Shown here piece by piece: positions 46,826-57,117 of a stretch of DNA of 64,000 bases. This DNA comes from Maribellus comscasis (GTDB lineage: Bacteria; Bacteroidota; Bacteroidia; Bacteroidales; Prolixibacteraceae), in the NCBI RefSeq assembly GCF_009762775.1, contig NZ_CP046401.1:4116001-4180000 (forward strand), given 5' to 3'. Every line of letters begins with the position of its first letter. Positions within the stretch are counted from its first letter, which is position 1. The notes below the pieces were generated by a model. It ran no database searches. It was not told the origin of the DNA and was given only the letters and a program-made list of their open reading frames with translations. Made by a program: the position numbers and the translations under genes.

Positions 46826-48724
46826 CTAATACCCGCGGTATTCTCCTTTCATTACGTTTAGTGTTTCGCGAATCCATACTTTGTAGCGGGTGTTTTCTTC
46901 CCAGGTGTTTCCGGCTGAGCTAAAATCGCAAAAGTGTACGGATTTAGCTTGACGAAATTCGCCTTCCAAATCGGTTCCCAAAACCAGTGGTGCAGTAAAT
47001 GACATCCAAACATGTGCAGGTTTCTGGGGCGCCGGTGAGAGTTCAACAACACCATCTTTGTTTTGAATTGCTGCGGCTTCGTCTGTAAAACCATCATTAA
47101 AACGCGAGTCGCGGGCCAATACCAGCGGGCCACGTGTAATAGCCTGGTAGTCGCCTTGTTTTATAAGTCGCCCGCGTAAATCCAACGTCAGCTCAATTTG
47201 GTCGCCTTTTTTCCAGTTGCGTTCTATTGTTTTATAAGTCCCGGGACGAATCCCCAAAATTTCTTCGCCGTTTATTTGTATCGAATTTATTTTACTCCAC
47301 TCCGGAATGCGAAAAGAAATCCCAAAACTGTTTTCTTTTTCCGGCTGAATTTCAATGATAATTTTCTCGTTTTCCGGATAGTTGGTTTTTTGAAGCAGCA
47401 AAACTTTGTTTCCACTGTTTAGTTCAATTTCTGCTTTTGAATTGCTGTAAAAATTCACAACAATATTGTTTTTTGTGCTCATATAAGCAAATCCCGGCAT
47501 GAGTGTAAAACCACGCGGACCATTGGCGTTACAGCAATTAATGTGCATTCCGCATTGTTCTTCACCGGCATGGCGACGGCCTTCCAGCGGACTGTATTTT
47601 GCAATCTCGCCGGCATCAAACTTCATGGAAGCCAACAGTGCGTTGTAAAATGTTTTTTCAATCTGGTCGGCATAACGTGAATCGCCGGTAACCTGAAGCA
47701 GGTTGTAGCATAATTTCATCCAGGTTATGGTTACACAGGTTTCCATGGTGTGGTAGGTTGGTCGTGTCTGATTTTCAATTCCATGATACCAACACTCAAA
47801 AGCTGAACCCGAACCAGCAATATTTATTTCCGTATTGATGATGTTTTCAACCACATCGACAACGGCTTTATAATATTTTTGATTTTCGGTAACCAAATAC
47901 AACTGTAACAGTCCTTCGTAACACGACATCATTTCATAAGCCTTTTGCCCGTTGTCCCAGCTCCACCATGTTTCAGGATGAGGAAAGCGCTCGCTTACCC
48001 AAATTCCTTCCAATGCTTTACTTATCAGTTGGGGGCCATCTTTTGTTTCCCATTGTTCTACAATGTATTCAGCAAAATCGAGGTATTCTTTTTTGCCGGT
48101 GTGTTTATACAAATAAACCATTGGCTCGAGCACCGAACTGCTTGCCATTCCATGATAATTTCCTGTATACGTAATATCCTTTTTGTCTGGTCCAACCTGC
48201 GTAAGCAGATGGTTGGCCACATTTTGCGCAGCTTTTAATGCTTTTTTGTCGTTTGAAACTTCGTAATAGCGAATCAAACCTAACATGCTGTATTTTCTTC
48301 CCCAAATATCCCACTGCTGCAATTGGCTTTCCGGTGCATAATTTCCAATGTATCCGTTTTTTAGCTGGGTTTCCAGCAGTCCGTCCACTGCATTTTTCAT
48401 AATGTCCAACAATTCGGGCTCTTCAGTATATTTATACGCCGCTACTGCCGACAACATCCATTTTCCCCAAAATTCGCTTTGCCACAATCGGGTTTCAGTT
48501 TTGTGCCGGAAAGGTTCAATCAGATGGTCAATGTCTTGCTTTTTTATTCGCTCTGCAATACATAAATCAATTTTCTCCCCTGCATGACCTTCTATTTTCA
48601 CATGAGAAGGCTTTGTAGCGTTTAGTTGTATCAGTGGATTTTTCTTTTCTTTTTCGGAGCTTGTTGCCGGAAGGATTATAATCGCAGATAAAAGAAGGAC
48701 GAGGATGAAAGTTTTATTTGTCAT
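46826..48724 (-). CDS. GH127-like beta-L-arabinofuranosidase
   Basis: Protein of 632 aa with a signal peptide (ILPATSS). The (alpha/alpha)6-type toroid contains the GH127 signature residues: Glu328/Cys330 in HTMETCVTITW and Cys397/Cys398 in HINCCNANGPR, which fit the zinc-bound Cys nucleophile site. GH127 enzymes remove beta-L-arabinofuranose residues; GH146 is a close relative that cannot be excluded. It points leftward and is separated from the other carbohydrate genes by the 1319-residue sensor gene. Arabinose side chains of pectin would suit the neighbours. Confidence 0.85.
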   Translation of the reverse strand: MTNKTFILVLLLSAIIILPATSSEKEKKNPLIQLNATKPSHVKIEGHAGEKIDLCIAERIKKQDIDHLIEPFRHKTETRLWQSEFWGKWMLSAVAAYKYTEEPELLDIMKNAVDGLLETQLKNGYIGNYAPESQLQQWDIWGRKYSMLGLIRYYEVSNDKKALKAAQNVANHLLTQVGPDKKDITYTGNYHGMASSSVLEPMVYLYKHTGKKEYLDFAEYIVEQWETKDGPQLISKALEGIWVSERFPHPETWWSWDNGQKAYEMMSCYEGLLQLYLVTENQKYYKAVVDVVENIINTEINIAGSGSAFECWYHGIENQTRPTYHTMETCVTITWMKLCYNLLQVTGDSRYADQIEKTFYNALLASMKFDAGEIAKYSPLEGRRHAGEEQCGMHINCCNANGPRGFTLMPGFAYMSTKNNIVVNFYSNSKAEIELNSGNKVLLLQKTNYPENEKIIIEIQPEKENSFGISFRIPEWSKINSIQINGEEILGIRPGTYKTIERNWKKGDQIELTLDLRGRLIKQGDYQAITRGPLVLARDSRFNDGFTDEAAAIQNKDGVVELSPAPQKPAHVWMSFTAPLVLGTDLEGEFRQAKSVHFCDFSSAGNTWEENTRYKVWIRETLNVMKGEYRGY

Positions 48725-49048
48725 TTTTTAGCTGGTTAAAAGAATAATAATAGGTTTTTCAGATCAGTGATTGAAAGTAAAAAAATATTTGAATATCCGG
48801 TTCAATTTTATGTTTAAAAAGATTTGAAATGTGCTTTTGTTAAACCAGAGACATTCATAATCCTGGGGAAACGAAAGATTATTTTTAAGTGGAACGGAGC
48901 CCGAATGCGGTGGCATTTCCGGAGCTAACAGGTTTTATTATTCTCCAAAGTTTGCTTTTTTTGATTAAGATTAAATCAAACTCCTACCTTTAGCTTTGCC
49001 CAGGGTCGTTTATTGTTTGGGAGTAAATGAGCTTTATTTCAAGGATTT
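48725..49048. other. intergenic region
   Basis: AT-rich. No gene, tRNA or terminator is clear. A plus-strand TAGCTTTG at 48991-48998 matches TAnnTTTG, but no plausible gene follows it, so I did not call a promoter. Confidence 0.4.
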
Positions 49049-52000
49049 TCAGGACGATGACTGCCTGAACATCTGGTTGTCAAACAAACGCATTACTCCT
49101 GTTATTACAGTTAATACACCTGCAAAAATTCCAAATATTTTTTCTATTGAAATTCCTTGTGAGATTAAAATAAAGGCGGCTAAAGGGATTAAAATTAAAA
49201 GAATAAGATACTGAATATTCCGCCATTTTCCTTTTAATCCCAGTTTCTTTTCAATTTTCTTCACATCCGACGGTTCCATACTTTGATTGACAAAAATTCT
49301 AAAGTCCTCTGAAAACAATCTTGGAAACGGAGCCGGGATAATTAGCTTTTTGTTTACAAGTCGTTCGATCATCGCTTTGTTTTTCCGGTTTAGTAAACCA
49401 TCGTCGGCTAAATCGTACAACACAATTTTTTCATATCCGGTTAGGTTATCCCAAATGTTTATAAATTGAGTTTCATTGTCATCAATTTCCCACTCCTTGT
49501 GTTCAAGTCTGTTTCTTTGGTTTCCGGACACTTGTTTTTGGTGGTTTGCAACATCCTGCAACTGATTGTCAGGCGCTTTGTGGTTCAGATAACCATTAAA
49601 TTCAAAGAAATTTTTAAAGGTTGTTTTCCATCTTTTTTTCAAAAGATAGATACGTCTTATGTCTTTCTGTTTGATTTCGTTTTCATCGATATAATCATCA
49701 TAAAATTCATCAATCGATTCAAGATCAAAAGGGATGTCAACCACTACTTTCCCTTTTGCATTCCGACAAATTTCCTGTAATCTAATCAGTAAAAACTTAT
49801 GCTTATCTATCTCATAAATTGACAGATCAAGACCATTTATCCATATCAGACTGGCATTTTGAACTAGAGCATCGCAATCAAATTCAGAGTCAATTAATTG
49901 TAAAGTGCTGATGGTTTCAATTGAAGTTTGATTGTTCCGACTCGATTCATTTACATATTCTTTTGTTTTTCTCAGGTAATATTCCCCGTTAAACGAGTGG
50001 AGTAGTATTTTTTTGATCGCTTTATTTTCAAAGAGGGTTTCCCACCACGAAATATTTGATTCGCTCCATTGTTCACTATTTAAATTGAGCAACACACCTG
50101 CAACATATTGTAATAAAATCCAAACGGCGATAGCTACAAGTGAAAAGGTTATAATTATACTTAAAAGCCATTCTGCAATGTTTGTATTTAGTGTTGTGTT
50201 TGAGACGATTTGAACAGCACCATCTGTTCCGCCTTTGGAGTAAATTAAGGTAGTGTCGTTTGCAATCCATTCTCTGGTATAAACAGAATCGTCCGGATTT
50301 TTTTTGATTCCGTAATCTTCATTTACCGGGTCGGGTAGCAAATTATAAATTATATCCGCCTCATTAAAATTTCCTGAGTTTTCGAGTAGGTCGGTTTTTT
50401 TTATATCGGAATAATCAACGAAATTAACTTTCAGATTATCGATCCCGTTTCCCTGAATACGTTTAAGCCATTCTGTATTTTTTTGGTTGGGGTAATTTGC
50501 TTTCAGTTCCAGATTATCCATAGCTACAGAAAACAGTTGGTCTTGTTTCCAGTATTTTTCTTCCTGGTATTTTATTGAAAAATAGTACTGCACTACAGGA
50601 ACTGCGGAGATGCTGGTTAACCACAAAAACAGAAACGCAATATAATTTCTTCTTATCCGCGAATTGTGCAACGAAATGTATCTTTCTGTAAGTTTGGGTT
50701 GCTTGTCAATAAATTGTAAAACCCTGGGAATATAGAAAGTAAAAACAGTTAATATTGTTAGAGGGATAAAAATGGGCCATCCGGGGAAAAACCGGAATAA
50801 CAAAATAATACTCATAATTACTGTTACCAGAAGAATAATATTCTCGGGATAATATTTTTTCCGGAAAAGACTTCTTAGTCGCAGTTTTTTTCGGTTGAGG
50901 AAAATGAGGGTTACAAATGATGTGTAGATAACAAAAATGAGTTGATACACCAGAACAGAGAATGGTTTTTGGATATACAGGATACCACTGAACTGAACGA
51001 TAATTAGTGCAATTAGTATCGATGATAAATAGAAATACTGACGGTAGTTTTTACTTTGAAAATGAAGCCAGCTTAAGAACCAAATTGGTTTTTGTACAGT
51101 GTTTTCAGGTGGGATAATCCACCGCATAACCAGCATGCCAAGCCCAATAAAAACGAGCGATACAAAAAGAAAATAAAATGTAAATAAAAATATCCTGGCA
51201 TTTTTGTTATCGGTTTGGCCAATGTCGAGTATAGTAATATGATAAAGAGGACTTTCATTTATTGGAACAACCCGGGCTATCCATTTTTTTTCATTGTAAT
51301 TAATGTGAATAATTTCTTCGCTTCGTAAATCGATAGCTTTTAGTAGTTTAGGGTTAGATTCGCATTCGTCGAAAAAATTCTCGTGCAGGTTTTTGGCTTT
51401 TATCGAGTGATATAAGACATTGCCCGTAGCATTCACAATAACATACTCAATGTCTTTGGGAAGTACCTGGAAATAGAAAGAAGGAACTGCTGAAGTGATT
51501 GCAGTAACCGGAAGCGAGTCATTTTTGGGATTGTGGAATGAAAACGCGGTTTCACCCTTTCCGGTGTTGTACGATTTTATAGATTCAATATAAAAATTAA
51601 CGTTATAGGACGGAGAAGGCCAGGTATTTGCCTTATCAACTGCTTGTGTAAAATAGTTTCGTGCACTTAAGTCAAGAGGAACAACCTCCGAAAAACGTGT
51701 TCTGGTTACAGCTTTGTTTACGATTCCGTCGGGTTGAATCAGAATGATTTCATTAATAGGGAGCGGTTTGTCAAGTGTGTCTCCGGTCAACTGGTAAAAT
51801 TTTCCATCCGGTTTTTCAAAGTGGTCTCTCACTTTTCCTGATAACGACGATTGTTCGTGTGTTGAATCATTGATTGAAACATACAGGCTTTTTATTGAAT
51901 TTATATCAGAATCTACATACGAATAAAGCGAATCAGAGACCAGTTTCAGGCGGTCTTTTAAAATTGAACGGTCAACAAACTGATGTTTGATGACACCAAT

Positions 52001-53008
52001 TACTATGAGAACCAGTAAGCCTGCGCCAAAAATGGTAGACATTGCGCTTCCGCTGGCATCCATCGCTTTGAGTCTTTCCTTTTCATCGATGAAAATTATT
52101 TTTAGGATGGGCATTCCTATAAAAATCAACAGAAGAATTGCTGCGATCAGAATTAAAATCTGGCTGTTAATGGTACGGGTTTTATCCCGGAAGTCTTCAT
52201 CCACAATAAGCCCGGCAATACAGAACCTTTTCCCCAGAAAGTCAATGGGTAGAATCATCACATGTTTGTCCTCTCCCCTGATATTAAGCGTTTCCCAAAT
52301 TCCGCCCTGAACATTTTCAATACTATCGCAAAGCGCTTTTGGATTTGTAATATCGGCAACCAAATCAAATTTCGAGTTATAATAAACCAACGAATCGTCA
52401 AACAGGATAATATTTTCAAAAAGCCTGTCGAACTTTAGCCCCTGCATCAGAATATCAACGGGGACTTTGTACTTCACCGGATTGTTTAGAAGTGTTTCAA
52501 CGTTTGGTATATATGCAAACCGGTAATTGGGTAAATAAAAATCCTTTACTGAATCAATCGAATTTTTGCTGATTGTGTCAGGGATTTGCGGGCTGTAATC
52601 AATAAAAAGTTTGTTTTCTTTTTTTGAATAGATAAATATTGATTCAGGAGTTTTATCTTCATTTTCCAGCTGAACATAGGGTAGAAGTCCGTCAACAACT
52701 TTTTGTACGTCTTGCAGTTGAGGCGTATTTGTTGTATTTAACCAACTCTTCCGGCTCATTTGGTTTGTATTGTTGTAGTGTCTTATTTTATAATACAGGC
52801 CGTAGTTTTTAAAATGGTTCTGGTAATAATCGTTTTTGCCAAACATATTGTTTCCATATTCTTTTAATATGCGGAAAGCCCTTTGTTGAAGTTTTGATTC
52901 CTGGTTTGGGATATATATAAAGAAGTAAGAAAAATACAATAAGGCAAATGCCAGAATAATAACAATCCAACCAATGTAGTTGGCGCTTTTATGGAACTGT
53001 ATTTTCAT
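49049..53008 (-). CDS. giant membrane sensor with Cache-like domain and P-loop-like C-terminal region
   Basis: Protein of 1319 aa. About 12 membrane helices: 11-33, 281-306, 322-341, 605-630, 658-677, 683-705, 723-741, 744-762, 788-810, 947-970, 1264-1283 and 1287-1306. A periplasmic region (34-280) precedes a Cache-like domain (about 345-600; LDLSARNYFTQA), and another periplasmic region lies between 811 and 946. A cytoplasmic segment (995-1135) resembles an ATPase without a Walker A GKS/T (ILLHSFNGEYYLRK) but with a Walker-B-like strand (SLIWINGLDLSIYE). A winged-helix-like region follows (about 1184-1243). Function is unknown; a signalling role is inferred. Confidence 0.8.
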   Translation of the reverse strand: MKIQFHKSANYIGWIVIILAFALLYFSYFFIYIPNQESKLQQRAFRILKEYGNNMFGKNDYYQNHFKNYGLYYKIRHYNNTNQMSRKSWLNTTNTPQLQDVQKVVDGLLPYVQLENEDKTPESIFIYSKKENKLFIDYSPQIPDTISKNSIDSVKDFYLPNYRFAYIPNVETLLNNPVKYKVPVDILMQGLKFDRLFENIILFDDSLVYYNSKFDLVADITNPKALCDSIENVQGGIWETLNIRGEDKHVMILPIDFLGKRFCIAGLIVDEDFRDKTRTINSQILILIAAILLLIFIGMPILKIIFIDEKERLKAMDASGSAMSTIFGAGLLVLIVIGVIKHQFVDRSILKDRLKLVSDSLYSYVDSDINSIKSLYVSINDSTHEQSSLSGKVRDHFEKPDGKFYQLTGDTLDKPLPINEIILIQPDGIVNKAVTRTRFSEVVPLDLSARNYFTQAVDKANTWPSPSYNVNFYIESIKSYNTGKGETAFSFHNPKNDSLPVTAITSAVPSFYFQVLPKDIEYVIVNATGNVLYHSIKAKNLHENFFDECESNPKLLKAIDLRSEEIIHINYNEKKWIARVVPINESPLYHITILDIGQTDNKNARIFLFTFYFLFVSLVFIGLGMLVMRWIIPPENTVQKPIWFLSWLHFQSKNYRQYFYLSSILIALIIVQFSGILYIQKPFSVLVYQLIFVIYTSFVTLIFLNRKKLRLRSLFRKKYYPENIILLVTVIMSIILLFRFFPGWPIFIPLTILTVFTFYIPRVLQFIDKQPKLTERYISLHNSRIRRNYIAFLFLWLTSISAVPVVQYYFSIKYQEEKYWKQDQLFSVAMDNLELKANYPNQKNTEWLKRIQGNGIDNLKVNFVDYSDIKKTDLLENSGNFNEADIIYNLLPDPVNEDYGIKKNPDDSVYTREWIANDTTLIYSKGGTDGAVQIVSNTTLNTNIAEWLLSIIITFSLVAIAVWILLQYVAGVLLNLNSEQWSESNISWWETLFENKAIKKILLHSFNGEYYLRKTKEYVNESSRNNQTSIETISTLQLIDSEFDCDALVQNASLIWINGLDLSIYEIDKHKFLLIRLQEICRNAKGKVVVDIPFDLESIDEFYDDYIDENEIKQKDIRRIYLLKKRWKTTFKNFFEFNGYLNHKAPDNQLQDVANHQKQVSGNQRNRLEHKEWEIDDNETQFINIWDNLTGYEKIVLYDLADDGLLNRKNKAMIERLVNKKLIIPAPFPRLFSEDFRIFVNQSMEPSDVKKIEKKLGLKGKWRNIQYLILLILIPLAAFILISQGISIEKIFGIFAGVLTVITGVMRLFDNQMFRQSSS

Positions 53009-53029
53009 AATCTAATGGTTGGTCGTAAA

Positions 53030-53037
53030 CAAATATA
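53030..53037 (-). promoter_or_regulatory. -7 promoter element for the giant sensor gene
   Basis: Minus-strand TATATTTG matches TAnnTTTG and lies 22 bases before the start codon. Confidence 0.5.
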
Positions 53038-53268
53038 CGGTAATTTGTAATTAAAGTCAATGAAGGCCTTTTTGTCTTTTATTTCACTGGTTTTATATTT
53101 GATAAGTGATTTGAGATTTTATACGTTTGGTTTGTTCAACAAAAAATTGTTATTGGCTGTTATTTTGGAAATGATTGTTCAGAGAGAAGAAATATGTATC
53201 TGATGTATTTTGCTCCTGTTAAAATGATTTTAATTTTTATATTCGTTAGTCGATAAATAAATAAAAAC

Positions 53269-54045
53269 ATGAAAATGAATATGCTGAGAGTTTTTGGAAT
53301 AGTGATGTTGGTTATTGTGTTTTCTTCTTGTGTAAGAAATAAAAGCGGAGTACCTGTTCAGAATGAAGTGCCTGCAAATGCCAATGTTTTTGAAGTAAAG
53401 GAAGTGGTACACGGCAGTACCTATACTTATATGAATGTTAAAGAAGGAATGGCTGAAAAGTGGGTGGCAGTTACAAAACAGGATGTAGATGCGGGCGATG
53501 TTTATTATTACGACAATGAGCTGGAAATGAAAAATTTTCACAGCAAAGAGATTGATAGGACTTTTGATATTATATATTTTGTAAGTCACATTAGCAAAAC
53601 GCCCATGGCCCAGGCTCCTCAAAATCCAATGGGAGGAATGATGCCGGGAATGGGAGGAGGAGACATGGCTGCACACAGCGGACGTGTTGCTACGGAAGAA
53701 CACAACGAAATTTCGCTCGAAAAGTCAGGGAATGAAGTTACCGTCGCAGGGGTTTTTGATAACCGGGATAGTTATTCAGGAAAAGAAATAGAGATTCGTG
53801 GTGTGGTAGTTAAAGTAAACAAAAGTGTAATGGGGAAAAACTGGATTCATATTCAGGACGGAACCAGCGGAAGTGACGGAAGTTACGACTTAACAATCAC
53901 CAGTCAGGATGTTGCCGAGGTAAATGATGAAGTAACTTTTAAAGGAAAAATTACTTTAGAGAAGGATTTTGGTGCCGGTTATTTTTATGAAGTTATTATG
54001 GAGGATGCAACTTTGGTTGCCACTTCTTCAACAGTTAATTTATAA
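53269..54045 (+). CDS. OB-fold lipoprotein with a Met/Gly-rich linker
   Basis: Protein of 258 aa with a lipobox (VIVFSSCV). The N-terminal part (about 35-110) contains a KEVVHGSTYTYMNV-type beta segment. A linker of about 20 residues is rich in Met and Gly (PMGGMMPGMGGGDMAAHSG). The C-terminal part (about 160-250) is an OB-fold-like domain (GKEIEIRGVVVKVNKSVMGK and WIHIQDGT). The Met-rich linker could bind copper or similar metals; this is a guess. The last 11 bases overlap the 3' end of the convergent GH28 gene. No family name is certain. Confidence 0.72.
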   Translation: MKMNMLRVFGIVMLVIVFSSCVRNKSGVPVQNEVPANANVFEVKEVVHGSTYTYMNVKEGMAEKWVAVTKQDVDAGDVYYYDNELEMKNFHSKEIDRTFDIIYFVSHISKTPMAQAPQNPMGGMMPGMGGGDMAAHSGRVATEEHNEISLEKSGNEVTVAGVFDNRDSYSGKEIEIRGVVVKVNKSVMGKNWIHIQDGTSGSDGSYDLTITSQDVAEVNDEVTFKGKITLEKDFGAGYFYEVIMEDATLVATSSTVNL

Positions 54046-55474
54046 CATTAATATTTTCACAGTCTGAATCTTTTACGATTTTGGCAGCTTCTTCTCTCCA
54101 GGAAAAAATTCCGGGGTAAAGAATTTGTGCGTCTTTCACGTCGTTCAGAATAAATGCCGGTCGCACATTGTCTCCTTTTAAAAAAAGCTGAACATTGTTA
54201 AATGTGATATTTTTAACGTGGCGCACAAAAAATCCGGAAGCCGGTAAAATATCGCCAAACATTCCGGCTGTCGGATATCCTTTATCATTTTCCCGTACTT
54301 CCAGTGCTGCTTCTTTTTCCGAACCATCGCTGAGATTGGTAATAAAAATGTTACTTAAATTAATATTTTCAGCATAGTTACCGGGGAAACCTGTAATGTT
54401 TGATGTTGTTTTTGATGAAGTGGTTGCAGTTACATTCGAAATTGAAACATTTCGCAGTGTTCCAATTCCCGGTTCTTTTGCATCGTGAGAATATTTTCTG
54501 GCCCGGTTTCCCAAGCGCACAAAAATGGGGCAACCTGTTTCCAGAATGATAATGTTGTTAATGTTCACCTGATCGAGCAGTCCACCGTCAACCATTTCAA
54601 CAGAAATCGCGGACTGTCCGCGCAATGTGCCATAAATTGGGTCGGGATCAACAGAAGGGCTCACAGTACAATTGCTAAAAATAATGTTCTCAAAACCACC
54701 GGTGGTTTCTGTACCAAGTTTTAATGCGTTACAATGCGATTTTACTACACAATTTGTTACCAATACATTTTTACAGGATCTCGGACTTGTGCTTTTCAGA
54801 CAAATTCCGTCATCGTCGCTATCAACAAAACATTCCGAAACAACAACGTCGGTACATCCGTCAATATCAATTCCGTCGTTATTGTAGTTGCAGTGATTAT
54901 AAACGTTAATTCCTTTTATTTCGAGGTTTTCGCACGCCAGATAATGTTGCATCCAACCTCCTGAATTGCGCATGTTTATATCATTTATCCGAACATTTTT
55001 GCAGTCGATAAGCTGAATCAGATGCGGGCGCGTAATTCCGGGTTCGTCGCCTGTTTCTACTCTTTCAAAAGCAGCTCCCTGCCCGTCGATAGTTCCTTCA
55101 CCGGTAATTCCGATATTATTTTGCCCTTCAGCAAAAATGAGTTGTTTGGTAGCCTGACCCGTACGAAGCGCTATAAAATCTGGTTGTATACTCAGGTAAT
55201 CCTCCAGATTTTTGCTTCCTAAAAGAGTGGCTCCTTTTTGCACATGGAGAGTAACACCGGTTTTTAGTACAATTGAACCGGTTAAGAAATTTCCGGGCGG
55301 AATAATTACGGTTCCGCCACCACTTACCGATATTTTGTCAATTGCATTTTGAATGACTTTTGTGTTGACGGTTTTTCCGTCCGTTTTAGCACCGGCACTC
55401 AGAATATTAATGTCTTCTGCCCGGGATAAATTTATAAGTACTGAAAATAAGATTATCAGATTCAGTTTTTTCAT
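54035..55474 (-). CDS. GH28-like polygalacturonase family protein
   Basis: Parallel beta-helix enzyme of 479 aa with a signal peptide (VLINLSRAE). The GH28 core is present but divergent: NNDGID (198-203, where the classic motif is NTD), SDDDGI (219-224, the DD motif) and SHCNALKLG (246-254, the GHG region). The Asp residues of the catalytic pair and the His are kept. It likely cleaves galacturonan, rhamnogalacturonan or a similar pectin linkage outside the inner membrane. It is divergent from the PL10 gene, 200 bases away, and its 3' end overlaps the OB-fold gene by 11 bases. Confidence 0.82.
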   Translation of the reverse strand: MKKLNLIILFSVLINLSRAEDINILSAGAKTDGKTVNTKVIQNAIDKISVSGGGTVIIPPGNFLTGSIVLKTGVTLHVQKGATLLGSKNLEDYLSIQPDFIALRTGQATKQLIFAEGQNNIGITGEGTIDGQGAAFERVETGDEPGITRPHLIQLIDCKNVRINDINMRNSGGWMQHYLACENLEIKGINVYNHCNYNNDGIDIDGCTDVVVSECFVDSDDDGICLKSTSPRSCKNVLVTNCVVKSHCNALKLGTETTGGFENIIFSNCTVSPSVDPDPIYGTLRGQSAISVEMVDGGLLDQVNINNIIILETGCPIFVRLGNRARKYSHDAKEPGIGTLRNVSISNVTATTSSKTTSNITGFPGNYAENINLSNIFITNLSDGSEKEAALEVRENDKGYPTAGMFGDILPASGFFVRHVKNITFNNVQLFLKGDNVRPAFILNDVKDAQILYPGIFSWREEAAKIVKDSDCENINVIN

Positions 55475-55674
55475 TTTGAAATATTTCCGTTTAATCAGTA
55501 AAATTAAAAGATTTACCGGAATTCGGAATAGTTTCCAGGTGCAGTTTTATATAATATTCTCATATAAAATCTGCGTTTGCAAAAGTTATAAAATTCAATT
55601 ACTTGCAATTCCTGTGTTGAATACTTATTTTTAGATCCGACATAAAATTGAACTAAACCAACAAAAACCTAACA

Positions 55675-57042
55675 ATGAAAAAGCATCATTTTAAACGGAG
55701 TCTGTTTTTACTACTTGTTTTTTTCTATTCTGCCAATTACGCCCAACAACCGGATGATCTTTCGGATATAGCTCGCAATGCAGAAATTTGTTTGCAAAAG
55801 GGAATAACATTTATGCAAACACTGGCTATTGAAGGAGGTTACGTATATAATTATACGCTGGATGGAAAAGAAAAATGGGGCGAAGGAAAAACCGATGACC
55901 GCACAATTGAAGTCCAACCTCCCGGAACTCCGGCAGTTGGAATGAGCTTTTTAGAAGCTTATCGGATAACCCAAAATCAGAATTTTTTAAAAGCTGCTGA
56001 GAATGCAGCGGGTGCACTTATTAAAGGGCAGAATGAATTAGGGGGCTGGGAACACAAAATTTATTTTGATCGCCCCAAAGGGAAACGGGTAAGTTTTGAC
56101 GATGACCAGACACAGAGTGCCATTAGCTTTTTGATGGCTTTGGATCAGGAAATTGATAGCCCTGAACTGACAGATGCAGTAAATAAGGCACTGGGAATGA
56201 TGATAAAATCTCAACTCGATAACGGAGGTTGGCCACATCAATATCCGTGGCAGGGGAATTACCACGATTATGCGACTTTTAACGATCAGGGAATCAACGA
56301 TTGTATCCGGGTAATGATTGAAGCCGACACATATTACGAAAGAACCGACATTAAAGAAAGCCTGCAAAAAGTTGGGCGTTTCATGATGATTTCACAACTA
56401 CCTCCGCCTCAGCCGGGTTGGGCGCAACAATACAACGAATTTCTCCAGCCGGCGTGGGCGCGAACATTTGAACCTCCTGCGGTTTGCCCATCAGCAACAG
56501 TACATAATATAAACAGTCTTATTGATTTATATCTTCACTCTGGTAGAACAAATTATCTGGAGCCTGTTCCTGATGCTATTCGCTGGCTGAAAGCCTCACA
56601 ACTGCCCAACGGGAAATGGGGCAGGTTTCTGGAATTAGGAACAAATAAACCATTGTATTACGACCGGGGACGCATCAGGGTTGAATCGTTGGAGCAGCTG
56701 TCGTTGGAACGTAGAACAGGGTATGGATATGAAACGGATATAAAAAGTGCACTTGAAGCTGCAGAAATGCGTTATCTGCAGGTTTTAGAGGAGGCGACTG
56801 TTGATCAAACGTCAGTGCCTTCGTTGGAAGAGTTGGCAAGGAATGCTGAAGCTGTTATAGAAGCTCAGGATAATTTCGGACGATGGGTAGTGCAAAATGA
56901 CAAATTCCGGCAGAATATGGAAGTGAGCAAATGGAATGGAGAATATCGAATTGAGGACCGGATTTCAACCGCTCTTTTTAATCGAAACGTGAAAGTTCTT
57001 TGCGATTATCTGGAAGCTTACAAACGTGTTGCGGGGAAATAA
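55675..57042 (+). CDS. PL10-family pectate lyase
   Basis: Secreted pectate lyase of 455 aa with a signal peptide (FYSANYAQQ). The (alpha/alpha)3-type PL10 signatures NGGWPHQYPWQGNYHDYATF and FNDQGINDCIRVMIEAD are present, and the catalytic-site stretch DRGRIRVESLEQLSLERRTG follows. The enzyme cleaves polygalacturonate by beta-elimination. It is divergent from the GH28 gene, so both may respond to the same inducer, and it is followed by a DUF2490 gene. Confidence 0.88.
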   Translation: MKKHHFKRSLFLLLVFFYSANYAQQPDDLSDIARNAEICLQKGITFMQTLAIEGGYVYNYTLDGKEKWGEGKTDDRTIEVQPPGTPAVGMSFLEAYRITQNQNFLKAAENAAGALIKGQNELGGWEHKIYFDRPKGKRVSFDDDQTQSAISFLMALDQEIDSPELTDAVNKALGMMIKSQLDNGGWPHQYPWQGNYHDYATFNDQGINDCIRVMIEADTYYERTDIKESLQKVGRFMMISQLPPPQPGWAQQYNEFLQPAWARTFEPPAVCPSATVHNINSLIDLYLHSGRTNYLEPVPDAIRWLKASQLPNGKWGRFLELGTNKPLYYDRGRIRVESLEQLSLERRTGYGYETDIKSALEAAEMRYLQVLEEATVDQTSVPSLEELARNAEAVIEAQDNFGRWVVQNDKFRQNMEVSKWNGEYRIEDRISTALFNRNVKVLCDYLEAYKRVAGK

Positions 57043-57085
57043 TTTAACGCAGGCAGGAAGATTATCTTTCTGAAAAATAAAAAAG

Positions 57086-57093
57086 TATATTTG
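57086..57093 (+). promoter_or_regulatory. -7 promoter element for the DUF2490 gene
   Basis: TATATTTG followed by CACCC matches the TAnnTTTG element and lies 76 bases before the start. Confidence 0.55.
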
Positions 57094-57117
57094 CACCCTT
57101 AAGATTGAATTGAATTT

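Noticed and set aside
48991..48998. TAGCTTTG promoter-like element
   Set aside because: No plausible plus-strand gene or well-spaced -33 element; downstream DNA is the antisense of the giant sensor gene.
53230..53703. 157-codon minus-strand open frame
   Set aside because: It lies antisense to the OB-fold lipoprotein gene, which has a lipobox and a proper start, and its translation is rich in His, Ile and Ser without domain features.
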